Below are positions 37,940-46,641 of a DNA stretch of 64,000 bases, in pieces (the first letter of the stretch is position 1; each line of letters opens with the position of its first letter). The position numbers and the translations under genes were made by a program. The notes under the pieces are model-generated. The model worked only from the letters and a program-made list of their open reading frames with translations. It was not told where the DNA came from and did no database searches. The DNA comes from an uncultured Thalassotalea sp. Its GTDB lineage: Bacteria > Pseudomonadota > Gammaproteobacteria > Enterobacterales > Alteromonadaceae. The DNA is taken from contig CANLNK010000008.1 in NCBI GenBank assembly GCA_947492575.1, positions 1-64,000 on the forward strand. Direction: 5' to 3'.

Positions 37940-39385
37940 TTACTGCTGAATATACTGATAAAGCGCTTTTAATATCGACATTTTACGCTCATCACTTTCG
38001 TGTTCATGGACAAGGTTCTCGATACGAATCATGTATTCATCAACACTCAAAATTCCTTTACCACCCGACTGCATCTTATCGCGGCAGTAAGCTTGCCAGC
38101 TTTGCTGTTCTTCAGCAGACAAAGTATACGGATAATTGCGCGCGCGATAGCGAAATAGCAGGGTAGGTAAACGTCCGTCTTGGAATGAAAAGTCATGTGC
38201 AGCCAATTGTTCAGGCGCTAGACCTTGCAAAACCGCCATTTGTGCTTTGTCGCTTTCAGAGAAAAATGCACCGCCGTACAAGGCATGCTCAGCATCAATC
38301 GTTTGCTCATCATCAAATGATTGGGTAAACACATCGTTCAGTTTGTCGATAATCTCACGGTGTTGTTTAAGTTTCTCTAAGTTAACTAAACACTGCTCTC
38401 TTGGAATGTTCAAACGCTCTGCGTTCTCTGGCAACAAGGTTTTAGCTGGTGCCACAACAGGGCATTTATTGATGTGAATAAGTTTCACTGGAATTGGCAA
38501 TTCGTCTTCAGCTAAGTCGCTGTAACGAGTGTACATACGCTGCTCAATTTGTTCCGCAGATAGCTCGAACAAAGGGCTTGGATCTTTCGCCAAATCAATC
38601 GCGATTACCGCGTTTTTATTCGTTGGGTGATAAGCTAATGGCGCAAACCAACTGGTACAGCCGTGCTCTGACGATATGCGGCTAGAGGTGTGCACGACTG
38701 GCGTCATGTTATATACGTCAATGAGCTCAGCCACTTGCTTTTTGCTGCGCAGACTAAACAAAAAGTTGTAAAGTTTCGGTTGTTTATCTTTTATCAGCTT
38801 AGCCATCGCAATAGTTGCGTACACATCGCTCATCGCATCATGTGCGGCTTCATGAGCTATGCCATTGGCGGCAGTGAGCAGCTCCAAGCGAAAACTTACC
38901 CTTTCTTCACCGGTTTCTTCATTGGTGACTTTCGGCCATTCTATACCCTCTGGTCTAAGCGCATAGCACGCTCGTACCATATCGATAATATCCCAACGGC
39001 TATTGCCGTTTTGCCACTCTCGGGCATAAGGATCGAAGAAGTTACGGTAGAACAGGTAACGGGTCATCTCGTCGTCAAAACGGATGTTGTTATAACCTGC
39101 AACACAAGTGTTTGGCGTAGAAAATTCTTGATGAATACGACGGGCAAATTCGGCTTCTGGTAAACCTTCTTTCATCGCTTTTTGAGGCGTAATTCCTGTA
39201 ACCAAAGCCGCTTCGGGGTTAGGTAAATAGTCTGCTGGTGGCTGACAATAAAACATAATGGGTTCGCCAACGATATTTAAGTCTAAATCGGTGCGAATAC
39301 CAGCAAACTGGGATAGCTTGTCGTACTTAGGGCTAACACCCCAGCTTTCGAAGTCGTACCATAAAATGGTCGGTTGGTTATTCAT
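37940..39385 (-). CDS. sbcB: exodeoxyribonuclease I
   Basis: A 481-residue 3'-5' single-strand DNA exonuclease of the DnaQ-like (DEDD) fold, used in recombination and mismatch repair. Exo I is DFESWG (usual DYETFG), with NIRFDDEMTRYLFYRNF and AHDAMSDVYATIAMAKLI giving the later acidic motifs. The C-terminal SH3-like and helical extension begins about residue 210. Length matches E. coli ExoI. Convergent with the dehydrogenase gene and ends at the shared terminator. Confidence 0.96.
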   Translation of the reverse strand: MNNQPTILWYDFESWGVSPKYDKLSQFAGIRTDLDLNIVGEPIMFYCQPPADYLPNPEAALVTGITPQKAMKEGLPEAEFARRIHQEFSTPNTCVAGYNNIRFDDEMTRYLFYRNFFDPYAREWQNGNSRWDIIDMVRACYALRPEGIEWPKVTNEETGEERVSFRLELLTAANGIAHEAAHDAMSDVYATIAMAKLIKDKQPKLYNFLFSLRSKKQVAELIDVYNMTPVVHTSSRISSEHGCTSWFAPLAYHPTNKNAVIAIDLAKDPSPLFELSAEQIEQRMYTRYSDLAEDELPIPVKLIHINKCPVVAPAKTLLPENAERLNIPREQCLVNLEKLKQHREIIDKLNDVFTQSFDDEQTIDAEHALYGGAFFSESDKAQMAVLQGLAPEQLAAHDFSFQDGRLPTLLFRYRARNYPYTLSAEEQQSWQAYCRDKMQSGGKGILSVDEYMIRIENLVHEHESDERKMSILKALYQYIQQ

Positions 39386-39805
39386 CTTATTCTTTTAATG
39401 GATACTATTTATTAGATACTGACACTTATGCGCTGAAATCTTGATAGCCTCAACGTATCGTCAGTTGGTTTGTGATCTTGTAGACACTTTACCATATAAA
39501 TTAGGGCAATTCTTACCGAAATAAACACAGGCATAGTGGCTTGTTACATGCGGTTACTTTTTGCACATTGTTATTTCATGCAAGAATTTATAGCGTAAAC
39601 AGTGTTCATTTCGCTTTTATTTTTCTACTTTGATGCTATTGCTTAGGTTTAGATTAGGTCGAGGTTAGGTTGAGATTACGTCGACGTTAGTTATAGATGA
39701 GCTTGAAACGTAATGCGTTGCATCCAACGTGAGAGAGCACAAGTTAAAAATGGCGATAGAAGGAAGGCTTCAAATATTAACGCTGTGATAAAGGAATATA
39801 TCTAC
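39386..39805. other. gap before the CPBP protease gene
   Basis: A 420-bp gap between divergent sbcB and the CPBP gene. It contains an 11-bp degenerate tandem repeat (39645-39699), listed separately. An ATG at 39713 in frame with the protease gene has no ribosome binding site. I see no other feature. Confidence 0.5.
39645..39699. repeat. 11-bp degenerate tandem repeat (about five copies)
   Basis: AGGTTTAGATT, AGGTCGAGGTT, AGGTTGAGATT, ACGTCGACGTT and AGTTATAGATG follow each other without gaps. The array ends 107 bp before the CPBP start. Confidence 0.75.
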
Positions 39806-40627
39806 ATGCAACATCAGGAACTTACGCAGTCGGCTTTACCTATTGCCGAAAGCCGTGACAATCATTCCCCCTCTAAATATGGGGTGCTTATATTGTTGTT
39901 TGGCATCACTGTATGCGCACAACTGGCTAATGTCCTATATCAAGCAATTCAAAATAGTCAGCCGATTTCGCCGCTTATAGTGCCTAGCTTAGCTTTCTTG
40001 TCGGTTGTGACCATTCCTTGTCTTTTAATCGGATTACGTCTTGGTCGGCCTTTAGGACTAGGCCTAGTTAATAGCAGTCAAAGCACAAGCCTAGGTAAAT
40101 CGGTTAACTATAGCGTCGATGAACATTGGCGTAATAGGTTAAATGAATGTGTCGTTTTTGCACTGGTATCAGGCGTGGTTATGGGGGTTCTTTTACTCGT
40201 TGTTCGCTGGTATCTTCAGCCTTATCTACCAGAGCAGATTCCGGCATATGGCTTTAGAGGGCCTATGGGCGGTTTACTCGTCTCCATTGGCGCTGGAATC
40301 GGAGAAGAAGTTTGGTTTCGCTTTGGTTTGTTAACCCTATTATTAGCCGGTATTAAGCACCTTTTTAAGCTTCAGCAAATATCAAATGCTGTCGCCATTG
40401 TAGCTATTTTTTTGGTGGCAATACCCTTTGGATTAGCGCACCTTCCACAGTTAGCGTCGTACGGAGCCGCCTCTACTTTTGCTATTTCAGGCACCATGAT
40501 AGGTAATATTGTCGTATCGACTTTGTTTGGTTGGTGTTACTGGCGATATGGGCTTATCTCAGCCATTACTGCGCATATTACAGTTGATATTGTCCTTCAT
40601 ATGTTACCAGCATTTTTTATCAGCTAA
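39806..40627 (+). CDS. CPBP family intramembrane protease
   Basis: A 273-residue membrane protein with about seven hydrophobic segments and the CPBP/CAAX-protease motifs: Glu-Glu with Arg in GIGEEVWFRFGLL, a His in GLAHLPQ, and a final TAHITVDIVLH. The family includes eukaryotic CAAX peptidases and bacterial proteins that often serve self-immunity to bacteriocins; many are uncharacterised. AAGGA lies about 10 nt before ATG 39806, which is why I prefer it over ATG 39713, where there is no ribosome binding site. Confidence 0.85.
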   Translation: MQHQELTQSALPIAESRDNHSPSKYGVLILLFGITVCAQLANVLYQAIQNSQPISPLIVPSLAFLSVVTIPCLLIGLRLGRPLGLGLVNSSQSTSLGKSVNYSVDEHWRNRLNECVVFALVSGVVMGVLLLVVRWYLQPYLPEQIPAYGFRGPMGGLLVSIGAGIGEEVWFRFGLLTLLLAGIKHLFKLQQISNAVAIVAIFLVAIPFGLAHLPQLASYGAASTFAISGTMIGNIVVSTLFGWCYWRYGLISAITAHITVDIVLHMLPAFFIS

Positions 40628-40690
40628 TTTGGTGTAAAGCGTTGAATAAATTGTCTACTGCGTAGAGTTGACGAGTCGATAGAGGATACC

Positions 40691-40728
40691 TAAACATAAG
40701 GCCGACAAAAATGTCGACCTTATGTTTA
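40691..40728. terminator. bidirectional hairpin terminator
   Basis: TAAACATAAGG plus CGACA pair with TGTCG plus CCTTATGTTTA across one C/A mismatch, loop AAAA. The stem spans 40691-40707 and 40712-40728. It lies between the convergent CPBP and VOC genes. Confidence 0.8.
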
Positions 40729-40732
40729 TCAA

Positions 40733-41218
40733 TTACTCGTATTCAGAAGCGTATGTTTCTTCGTATGTATGAGAGTAAAGTTCGAATAAATTGCCAAATG
40801 GGTCTTCTAAGTACACCATTTTTGCTGGCTTTGAGTCGTCTTCTGGATGATAGCGCATGACATCCATTCTCACTTTACCACCGTATTCTTCAGTCTTTTG
40901 CATTACCGTTTCGAAGTCATCAGTCTGTAGGCAGAAATGGAAAATGCCAAGGCGGCCAAAGTTTAGGTCGTGACGATCATCTCGGTTCTTCATTTCAAAT
41001 AACTCTACGCCAATGCCGTCAGTAGTCACTAAGTGAGCGATGTTAAAACCCTCGAAGCCTTCACCGAAAACCGCGATACACATTCTGCCGATAGCTGTTT
41101 CGCGCTCTTCAATTACTTTTGTGTTGTTCATGACAATTCTTAAGCCAAGCACTTTAGTGTAGAACTCTACCGCTTGAACCATATCGCCAACCATAATACC
41201 TACATGATTCATTTTCAT
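40733..41218 (-). CDS. VOC family protein (glyoxalase I-like)
   Basis: A 161-residue vicinal-oxygen-chelate fold protein built from two beta-alpha-beta-beta-beta modules. It begins MKMNHVGIMVGDMVQAVEFYTKVLGL, where His5 is a likely metal ligand, and later has FHFCLQTDDFETVMQK and the C-terminal FGNLFELYSHT with a conserved Glu. VOC members include glyoxalase I, dioxygenases and epimerases. The reaction cannot be decided. Divergent from a LysR regulator, which may control it. Confidence 0.85.
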   Translation of the reverse strand: MKMNHVGIMVGDMVQAVEFYTKVLGLRIVMNNTKVIEERETAIGRMCIAVFGEGFEGFNIAHLVTTDGIGVELFEMKNRDDRHDLNFGRLGIFHFCLQTDDFETVMQKTEEYGGKVRMDVMRYHPEDDSKPAKMVYLEDPFGNLFELYSHTYEETYASEYE

Positions 41219-41321
41219 AACTTGCCCCTTTGAACGCCTCGCTCAGTAGTCAGCTTATGGCGTTAATGTGTTTGTTGAGTAGATAGTAGGTATTTTAGTA
41301 AAGTTTACGTATTGCATAAAA

Positions 41322-41346
41322 TTATCAATAATTATTATATTGATAA
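41322..41346. promoter_or_regulatory. dyad between the VOC and LysR genes
   Basis: TTATCAATA (41322-41330) and TATTGATAA (41338-41346) are perfect 9-bp inverted copies with a 7-nt spacer. The site is midway between the divergent starts (41218 and 41447), the usual place for a LysR operator. A T-N11-A pattern can be drawn in it. Confidence 0.55.
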
Positions 41347-41386
41347 ATTATTTTTATTTAGTGGTTGGTAGCACTATAGGTGAACA

Positions 41387-41434
41387 GGTTGGAAAAATGG
41401 TTAGGAAAACGGTTGGGAAGATGATTAACTCGAT
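41387..41434. repeat. 12-bp degenerate tandem repeat upstream of LysR gene
   Basis: GGTTGGAAAAAT, GGTTAGGAAAAC, GGTTGGGAAGAT and the decayed GATTAACTCGAT follow one another, ending 12 bp before the LysR start codon. Confidence 0.7.
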
Positions 41435-41446
41435 GGAGCTAATACT

Positions 41447-42388
41447 ATGTTGAATCCTATTTGGCTTAACACGTTTGTTACGCTTGTAGAAACAGAGCAC
41501 TTTACGCAGACCGCTGAAAGGCTCTATATGACGCAGCCTGGTGTGAGTCAGCATGTGCAGAAGTTAGAACAAGCTTGCGGCCATCAATTGCTTAAACGTG
41601 AGAAAAAGTCTTTCTCAATTACAGAACAAGGGCAGCAAGTCTACCAATACGCTAAGGAGCTTGCGGAGCGGGAACAACACCTGTTGGCACACCTAAGTTT
41701 TGACGACCCTTATGGTGGCGCCTGCAGCTTTGCGTCTTCAGGTGCCGTTGCACTGTTGCTTTATCCCAAACTATTGTCACTGCAGGAGGAACACCCTCAA
41801 CTTAGCTTTAGTTTGAAAGCGGCGCCCAATCAGCAAATATTGAATGATATAAAGGCAGGCGTTGTTGATCAGGGGATTGTTACCGATATTCCCAATAAAG
41901 CCTTTTATGATTTTCATGAAATAGGTAAAGAAGAACTGTGTCTTGTGCTTCCCAGCAGATATTCCTTTGACGAATCGATCCTCGGAATTAACAGCGAAAC
42001 CGCCAATAAAAGAACTGGTGAGATTAATGGCGAATTAGAGCTAGAGCGGCTTGGGTTAATCGATCATCCTGATGCGAAGCAATATCTCTTGCTCTATATT
42101 GAGCAAAGTCAGGACAATAGACTATCGCAGCTCGACGTAAGTAAGCTTCCCACTAAAGGATTTGTCAATCAAATTAGTCAGATTCTGGAGCCAGTTGCCC
42201 GTGGTCTAGGTTTTACCGTCTTACCGAGAAGTGCTGTCGATAGCTACCACTCGCCTGAACACTTGTTTGTATTAGAAACGCCAAATCTGGTTCAAGAAAC
42301 CTTGTATCTTGTGCGCAAGAAAAATAGAGAGTTACCTGAGCGTTATCGCTTACTAAATAAGATGATCGAAGAGCTATTGACATCATGA
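41447..42388 (+). CDS. LysR family transcription regulator
   Basis: A 313-residue LTTR. The N-terminal winged helix reads NTFVTLVETEHFTQTAERLYMTQPGVSQHVQKLEQ, with LKREKKSFSITEQGQQVY behind it. The C-terminal effector-binding domain follows from about residue 95. GGAG lies 8 nt before ATG 41447. It is divergent from the VOC gene, with a palindrome between, which suggests it controls that gene and itself. Effector unknown. Confidence 0.9.
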   Translation: MLNPIWLNTFVTLVETEHFTQTAERLYMTQPGVSQHVQKLEQACGHQLLKREKKSFSITEQGQQVYQYAKELAEREQHLLAHLSFDDPYGGACSFASSGAVALLLYPKLLSLQEEHPQLSFSLKAAPNQQILNDIKAGVVDQGIVTDIPNKAFYDFHEIGKEELCLVLPSRYSFDESILGINSETANKRTGEINGELELERLGLIDHPDAKQYLLLYIEQSQDNRLSQLDVSKLPTKGFVNQISQILEPVARGLGFTVLPRSAVDSYHSPEHLFVLETPNLVQETLYLVRKKNRELPERYRLLNKMIEELLTS

Positions 42389-42482
42389 GGCTAACTTGTT
42401 GTTGTGCTCTTAGCGTACTTTTCGTATAAATGAAGGGTAAGTGTTTGAGCAATATGAAATTATTTAGGAACAAATAACCAAT

Positions 42483-42968
42483 ATGATGAGATCAGTGAGT
42501 TATCGAGACGCAGAACAGATTACTGCGATATACAATTATTATGTTGAGCATACCGTTGTTACATTTGAAGAAGAAATCGTGAGTTCGGCTGATATAACAA
42601 AGCGTATTGAGAAGGTACTCGCATTAAATTTACCTTGGATAGTTGTCGAAGAGCAGGGCGTTATACTCGGTTATGCTTATGCAGGCAAATGGCGAGAAAG
42701 AAGCGCTTATCGTTTTTCTGTTGAAACAACTGTCTATCTTGCGCCAGATGCTCAGGGGCGAGGATTGGGAACAGCGCTTTATCACGAATTAATTGAACAA
42801 CTCAAAGCACTAGAGGTTAACGCAGTGATTGGTGGCGTGACATTGCCAAACGATGCCAGTGTTGCCTTGCATGAAAAAATCGGTATGAAAAAAGTGGGGC
42901 ATTTTCCTGAAGTGGGTTTCAAATTCGACCAGTGGTTTGATGTTGGGTTTTGGCAGTTAAACTTTTAG
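42483..42968 (+). CDS. GNAT family N-acetyltransferase
   Basis: A 161-residue acetyl-CoA-dependent acetyltransferase. The order of motifs matches phosphinothricin-type acetyltransferases: YRDAEQITAIYNYYVEHTVVTFEEE at the N-terminus, the acetyl-CoA loop VYLAPDAQGRGLGTALYHELI, and NDASVALHEKIGMKKVGHF. Substrate is probably an amine-bearing small molecule such as methionine sulfoximine or sulfone, judging from the family. ATG 42483 or 42486 could be the start. Confidence 0.88.
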   Translation: MMRSVSYRDAEQITAIYNYYVEHTVVTFEEEIVSSADITKRIEKVLALNLPWIVVEEQGVILGYAYAGKWRERSAYRFSVETTVYLAPDAQGRGLGTALYHELIEQLKALEVNAVIGGVTLPNDASVALHEKIGMKKVGHFPEVGFKFDQWFDVGFWQLNF

Positions 42969-42979
42969 TGCCCATGACG

Positions 42980-43021
42980 TTACTTAACCTATGGTTGGCG
43001 TCAAAAAATCAGGTTAAGTAA
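42980..43021. repeat. inverted repeat after the GNAT gene
   Basis: TTACTTAACCT (42980-42990) and AGGTTAAGTAA (43011-43021) are perfect 11-bp inverted copies around a 20-nt loop containing TTGGCGTCAAAAA. It lies in the gap between two convergent genes and could be a bidirectional transcript end. Confidence 0.45.
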
Positions 43022-43044
43022 ACATCAATAGATTCATGCTTATC

Positions 43045-43239
43045 CTAATCAAGGCCAGCTAGACGCCTTGCGCGTGTTCTAATATCTGCAGCATGCTCAA
43101 GACCTTTTGAAAACCTAGCTTCGGCGGCGGCAATCTCATCTGCATCACCTTTTGCAAACAATATCGCTTGAGATAGGGCTTTATATAGCGTAGTGATATG
43201 TGCGTTATAGGCGGCTTCAATGGCTTTTTCGGTGTTCAT
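43045..43239 (-). CDS. small hypothetical protein, 64 aa
   Basis: I do not recognise it. It is a soluble, Ala-rich helical protein starting MNTEKAIEAAYNAHI and ending with a basic helix (DIRTRARRLAGLD). AAGGAAAG lies 4 nt before ATG 43239, an excellent ribosome binding site, and codon use resembles the neighbours. It may stand alone. No membrane segment. Confidence 0.6.
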   Translation of the reverse strand: MNTEKAIEAAYNAHITTLYKALSQAILFAKGDADEIAAAEARFSKGLEHAADIRTRARRLAGLD

Positions 43240-43492
43240 AAAACTTTCCTTATTTTATTGCGTTGATTTTTGGCGTTAACCATTCGGTGTCGTAGTTAAC
43301 GTTTGAATAGGCTATCCAATAGTTACAGTCTCTAACATGTGCGGTTTCTAGCGCATTCGTTTTACATGGTACTCATTTATCAATCGTGGTTTTAGCCGAT
43401 GCCAGTTCCAATGACAGAACTTATGCAAGCGCCCATATTTGATATTCACATTAATCGAAAACGCTATGCTGTGCAATTAGTCAGCACTACGT

Positions 43493-44671
43493 TCAATGTT
43501 CGTTCGACTTGCCGTACTTATCGAGTACCTGCTCTGTATCTTGACCAATACTGGGCGGCGCTGATCTATAGACGATCGGCGTCTGTGAAAACTTCACTGG
43601 ATTCGCCACTTGAGGCAAATCTCCAAAATTTGGGTGTGGCAATGAAAACTGCATTTCTCGGTGTTTTAGCTGTTCGTCGGAAAACACTCTATCCATGGTA
43701 TTTATCGGCCCACATGGAACGTGTTCATTAGCTAGTTTGGTTAACCAGTGGTCCATGGTTTGTGTTGCAAAATACCCAGATAAAATAGGGATTAGCTTAT
43801 CTCGTTGCGCGACTCGAGCAGCATTAGTAGAAAATTCCGGTTTTTCAGCGAGTTCTGCACAGCCAAGCACTCGACAACACTTTTCAAATTGTGAGTCGTT
43901 GCCAACCGCAAGCATTATGTAGCCATCTTTTACAGGCATTGCTTGATACGGGACGATGTTCGGATGCGCGGTGCCCAGTCGAGTTGGAACATCACCACTG
44001 ACTAAATAGTTACTTGCTTGATTAGCAAGCCATGCGACCTGTGTGTCAAATAATGCTAGGTCAATGTGCTGACCTTGCCCTGTTTGGCTGCGATGATAAA
44101 GGGCGGCGAGTATGCCTGATACGGCATACATACCTGTCATTAAATCACAAGCTGCTACACCAACCTTTTGTGGCGCACCACTTGATTCGCCAGTAATGCT
44201 CATTAGGCCACCGCTGGCTTGAATCATGGCATCGTAACCAGCTTGGTTCGCTTTAGGGCCGGTTTGTCCAAATCCAGTAATAGAACAATAAATAAGGTCG
44301 GGTTTTATTTTAGAGAGTGATGCGTAATCCAAGTGATATTTTGCTAGCCCGCCGACTTTGTAATTTTCTAGAACAATATCTGCGTGCTTTACCAAAGCGT
44401 GGATTTGTGCCTGTCCTTCAGTGGTCGTTATGTCGACGACCACCGATTTTTTGCCACGGTTAGCACAGAGAAAATAAGCTGAGATATCAGAAACTTTACC
44501 ATCATCACCAGTGATGAAAGGAGGGCCCCAATGTCGAGTGTCATCACCCTTGTTAGGTCTTTCGATTTTCCAAACTTCTGCGCCGTAGTCCGCTAAAACT
44601 TGAGATGCCCAAGGGCCTGCGAGGATACGGCTCAGATCCAGAACTTTAATGCCGTTTAGTGGACCAGACAT
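43493..44671 (-). CDS. CaiB/BaiF family CoA transferase
   Basis: A 392-residue class III CoA transferase, which moves CoA between carboxylic acids via an aspartyl-CoA intermediate. Recognisable parts are the start GIKVLDLSRILAGPWASQVLADYGAEVWKIE, the segment NRGKKSVVVDI, the candidate catalytic Asp in AACDLMTGMYAV, and the tail VKFSQTPIVYRSAPP. The start codon overlaps the stop of the upstream small-protein gene by 1 nt. Its acid substrate is not evident, and no acyl-CoA dehydrogenase or hydratase is linked. Confidence 0.9.
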   Translation of the reverse strand: MSGPLNGIKVLDLSRILAGPWASQVLADYGAEVWKIERPNKGDDTRHWGPPFITGDDGKVSDISAYFLCANRGKKSVVVDITTTEGQAQIHALVKHADIVLENYKVGGLAKYHLDYASLSKIKPDLIYCSITGFGQTGPKANQAGYDAMIQASGGLMSITGESSGAPQKVGVAACDLMTGMYAVSGILAALYHRSQTGQGQHIDLALFDTQVAWLANQASNYLVSGDVPTRLGTAHPNIVPYQAMPVKDGYIMLAVGNDSQFEKCCRVLGCAELAEKPEFSTNAARVAQRDKLIPILSGYFATQTMDHWLTKLANEHVPCGPINTMDRVFSDEQLKHREMQFSLPHPNFGDLPQVANPVKFSQTPIVYRSAPPSIGQDTEQVLDKYGKSNEH

Positions 44672-44997
44672 TAAACCTTTTCACATCTGATGGTGCTGGT
44701 AGCGCTGTTTAGATTAACAATGCCTTGAGGTTGATTTGGGAAAGCTGTCCAACCCATAGGGCAAACTTTTGCGTTAAACTCGATAACAGCACCTTTATGG
44801 AAATTAGCGCTATGTGTTTTACTCGCTTTCAGTTTTTTCTCAAGCTTGTCGACTTTGCTTTGAAGGCACTTAATTGCTCTTTCAGGTTTGCTCATTAATG
44901 AACAATCGTTTGCCATGGCTTTTGGCATCGTAACTAATGCAACAGCTGATAGCGCCAATACAGGAATGATGAATTTTAAAGAAAGTGTACTGTACAT
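44671..44997 (-). CDS. hypothetical exported protein, 108 aa
   Basis: A secreted protein of unknown role. It has a signal peptide (hydrophobic core IIPVLALSAVALVTM, cleavage after AMA), a short coiled-coil (LQSKVDKLEKKLKAS) and a C-terminal domain containing CPMGWTAFPN, a stretch like those in phage-tail-collar proteins. Three more Cys are present. Start ATG 44997 has AAGGA upstream; an earlier ATG (45042) would add an unlikely leader. It overlaps the CoA-transferase start by 1 nt. Confidence 0.65.
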   Translation of the reverse strand: MYSTLSLKFIIPVLALSAVALVTMPKAMANDCSLMSKPERAIKCLQSKVDKLEKKLKASKTHSANFHKGAVIEFNAKVCPMGWTAFPNQPQGIVNLNSATSTIRCEKV

Positions 44998-45103
44998 CCT
45001 AAGTCTTCCTTTTCTTATATTTTGATATGAAGGGGCGAACAACCCAACTAAATTATTAACGGTTAATTTTTGATTTGAGTCAGTTGAGCACCTGAGTTAC
45101 CTG

Positions 45104-45277
45104 TTAACTTGAACTCGAACGCTTCTTAGGTGGAAATAATCCAAACCAAAACCCCGCTTCAAAACCAATCCCTAGTAGGATGAAAATGAAAGCTCCTGTC
45201 TCAAAACCTTTGCTGTAACATGCCATTGCAGCCAATAGCATGATAAACACGAGTACAAATCGCAAAAATGTTTTCAT
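45104..45277 (-). CDS. small membrane protein, 57 aa
   Basis: A short gene giving MKTFLRFVLVFIMLLAAMAC at the N-terminus, then YSKGFETGAFIF, a second hydrophobic stretch (ILLGIGFEAGFWFGLF) and a basic tail PPKKRSS. Two membrane helices are likely. AAGG lies 8 nt before ATG 45277. The FETGAFIFILLGIGFE pattern recurs, from memory, in small proteins of relatives, but I cannot name a function. Confidence 0.6.
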   Translation of the reverse strand: MKTFLRFVLVFIMLLAAMACYSKGFETGAFIFILLGIGFEAGFWFGLFPPKKRSSSS

Positions 45278-45352
45278 TGATAAACCTTGAATCTCTATAA
45301 GTCAGTGAGAGCACACACGATTTGTATGCTCTTCAAATCGCGCTCAGCCTTT

Positions 45353-45973
45353 TTACTTATTCACTAAAAATAGCACCAATTGCTTATATTCTTCGATTGA
45401 TTTGATACTACTTGTAACCGGCTTGTATTTACCATTGATGATTAATGTCGGTACACTTGAGTGCCCTTGAGAACGAATCGTTTGCGTGTCTTTACCCATT
45501 TTTCGTAACTGTGTGTTGGTGCTAAAGCTCTTAAATACTTTATCGAAGTCTACACCTTTTACGTCGGCTAATAAGAACAAGTTTTTTACGTCTTTAACAT
45601 CTGTGAATTGAGCTCTGCTAACGTGAATATAGTTAAATATTGCAGGCACTACTTTGTCAGCTACGCCCAATTGATTTGCAGTAATAAGTGCTTTTGTCAG
45701 CATACGCTCTGCTTCAACATCTCGGCCGGGCATGTTGTCTACATGATTTTTCCTAAACGCAAATCCTTCAGGTAGCGATGCTTTAATCTCATTCATTAAT
45801 GGTTCTTGCTTAAAGCAGGCAGGGCAATAAAATGAGAAAAACTCGGTAACACCTTTCGGTGCATTAATAGGCTGACTCAATTCGACAAAATGAGTTCCTT
45901 TTTTAAACTCCGCGGCTTCAACTGCCAATAATGGCAGTACAAAAAAAATACTTAAGACGGCTTTTTTAAGCAT
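45353..45973 (-). CDS. DsbA family thiol:disulfide oxidoreductase
   Basis: A 206-residue periplasmic thioredoxin-fold protein. A signal peptide (cleaved after VEA) leads to FFSFYCPACFKQEP, the active-site Cys50-Pro-Ala-Cys53, and the cis-Pro loop GHSSVPTLIINGKYKP. DsbA oxidises substrate thiols in the periplasm. The dipeptide between the Cys is Pro-Ala, not the Pro-His of E. coli DsbA, so redox potential may differ. It sits in a run of small exported proteins rather than with dsbB. Confidence 0.88.
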   Translation of the reverse strand: MLKKAVLSIFFVLPLLAVEAAEFKKGTHFVELSQPINAPKGVTEFFSFYCPACFKQEPLMNEIKASLPEGFAFRKNHVDNMPGRDVEAERMLTKALITANQLGVADKVVPAIFNYIHVSRAQFTDVKDVKNLFLLADVKGVDFDKVFKSFSTNTQLRKMGKDTQTIRSQGHSSVPTLIINGKYKPVTSSIKSIEEYKQLVLFLVNK

Positions 45974-46023
45974 GTGACTTCCTATTTTAATTATTAAATT
46001 TAACTTTTAGCTAATATTCAACG

Positions 46024-46371
46024 TTAATCATTAACGATAACTGAATCTGCATCGGGAAACGTAACTTTTGCCCGCTCAAAGATTTTCTCCGCTAAGACAA
46101 TCTTTGGCGCCCAAATATCAATGGCATTTCCGCTTTTATTAAATAGCGTTACGTATTTGTGAGCTAGTTGTACTTTCGCGACATAGTCTTTCGGAATAGT
46201 CGTGCCGTAATTATTGTTTAATCTTGCCTTGGGTAAGTTGGCAATCAAAACGGTGTCTCCCAAATCTTTTATCACGTTAGTTGGTTCGTAAAACTTAGGA
46301 CTAAACGTTATATATAAAGAAACCGCGCTGAACAATAAACATATGGCATAAACACCTTCTATCACTTCCAT
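46024..46371 (-). CDS. hypothetical membrane-anchored protein, 115 aa
   Basis: Unrecognised. One N-terminal hydrophobic segment (GVYAICLLFSAVSLYITF) is followed by a polar domain with PKARLNNNYGTTIPKDYVAKVQLAHKY and a mixed alpha/beta look. It is the first of the run of small exported or membrane proteins and lies 50 bp before the DsbA-like gene. No family can be given. Confidence 0.6.
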   Translation of the reverse strand: MEVIEGVYAICLLFSAVSLYITFSPKFYEPTNVIKDLGDTVLIANLPKARLNNNYGTTIPKDYVAKVQLAHKYVTLFNKSGNAIDIWAPKIVLAEKIFERAKVTFPDADSVIVND

Positions 46372-46598
46372 TTGATTTCATTCCTTGTTGTATAGCTAAC
46401 AGGTATTTGTAGTAACTATGAACTCATTTACATCAATTTAGTTCATTTATTAACTATCTTACTTATTGTTTAGCTAATTAATTGTTATATATTAATTTAT
46501 AGACACTTTTTAGCATACGATTAGCAAGATCGCTATTTGTAAATAATGAAGAGCTTTTAAGATTTTTTAGATAGATAAAAACTATCGCCTCAAGTAAA

Positions 46599-46628
46599 AA
46601 GAGCAACGTTTCCGTTGCTCTTCTTTTC
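46599..46628 (-). terminator. rho-independent terminator of the FtsX-type ABC operon
   Basis: AAGAGCAACG (46599-46608) pairs with CGTTGCTCTT (46613-46622), loop TTTC. Read leftwards the stem is followed by TTTTTACTT. It lies 20 bp after the permease stop. Confidence 0.88.
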
Positions 46629-46641
46629 AATAGTCTTTGTT

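Noticed and set aside
43399-43731. Rightward 110-codon frame
   Set aside because: Mostly antisense to the well-supported CoA transferase gene; no recognisable product.
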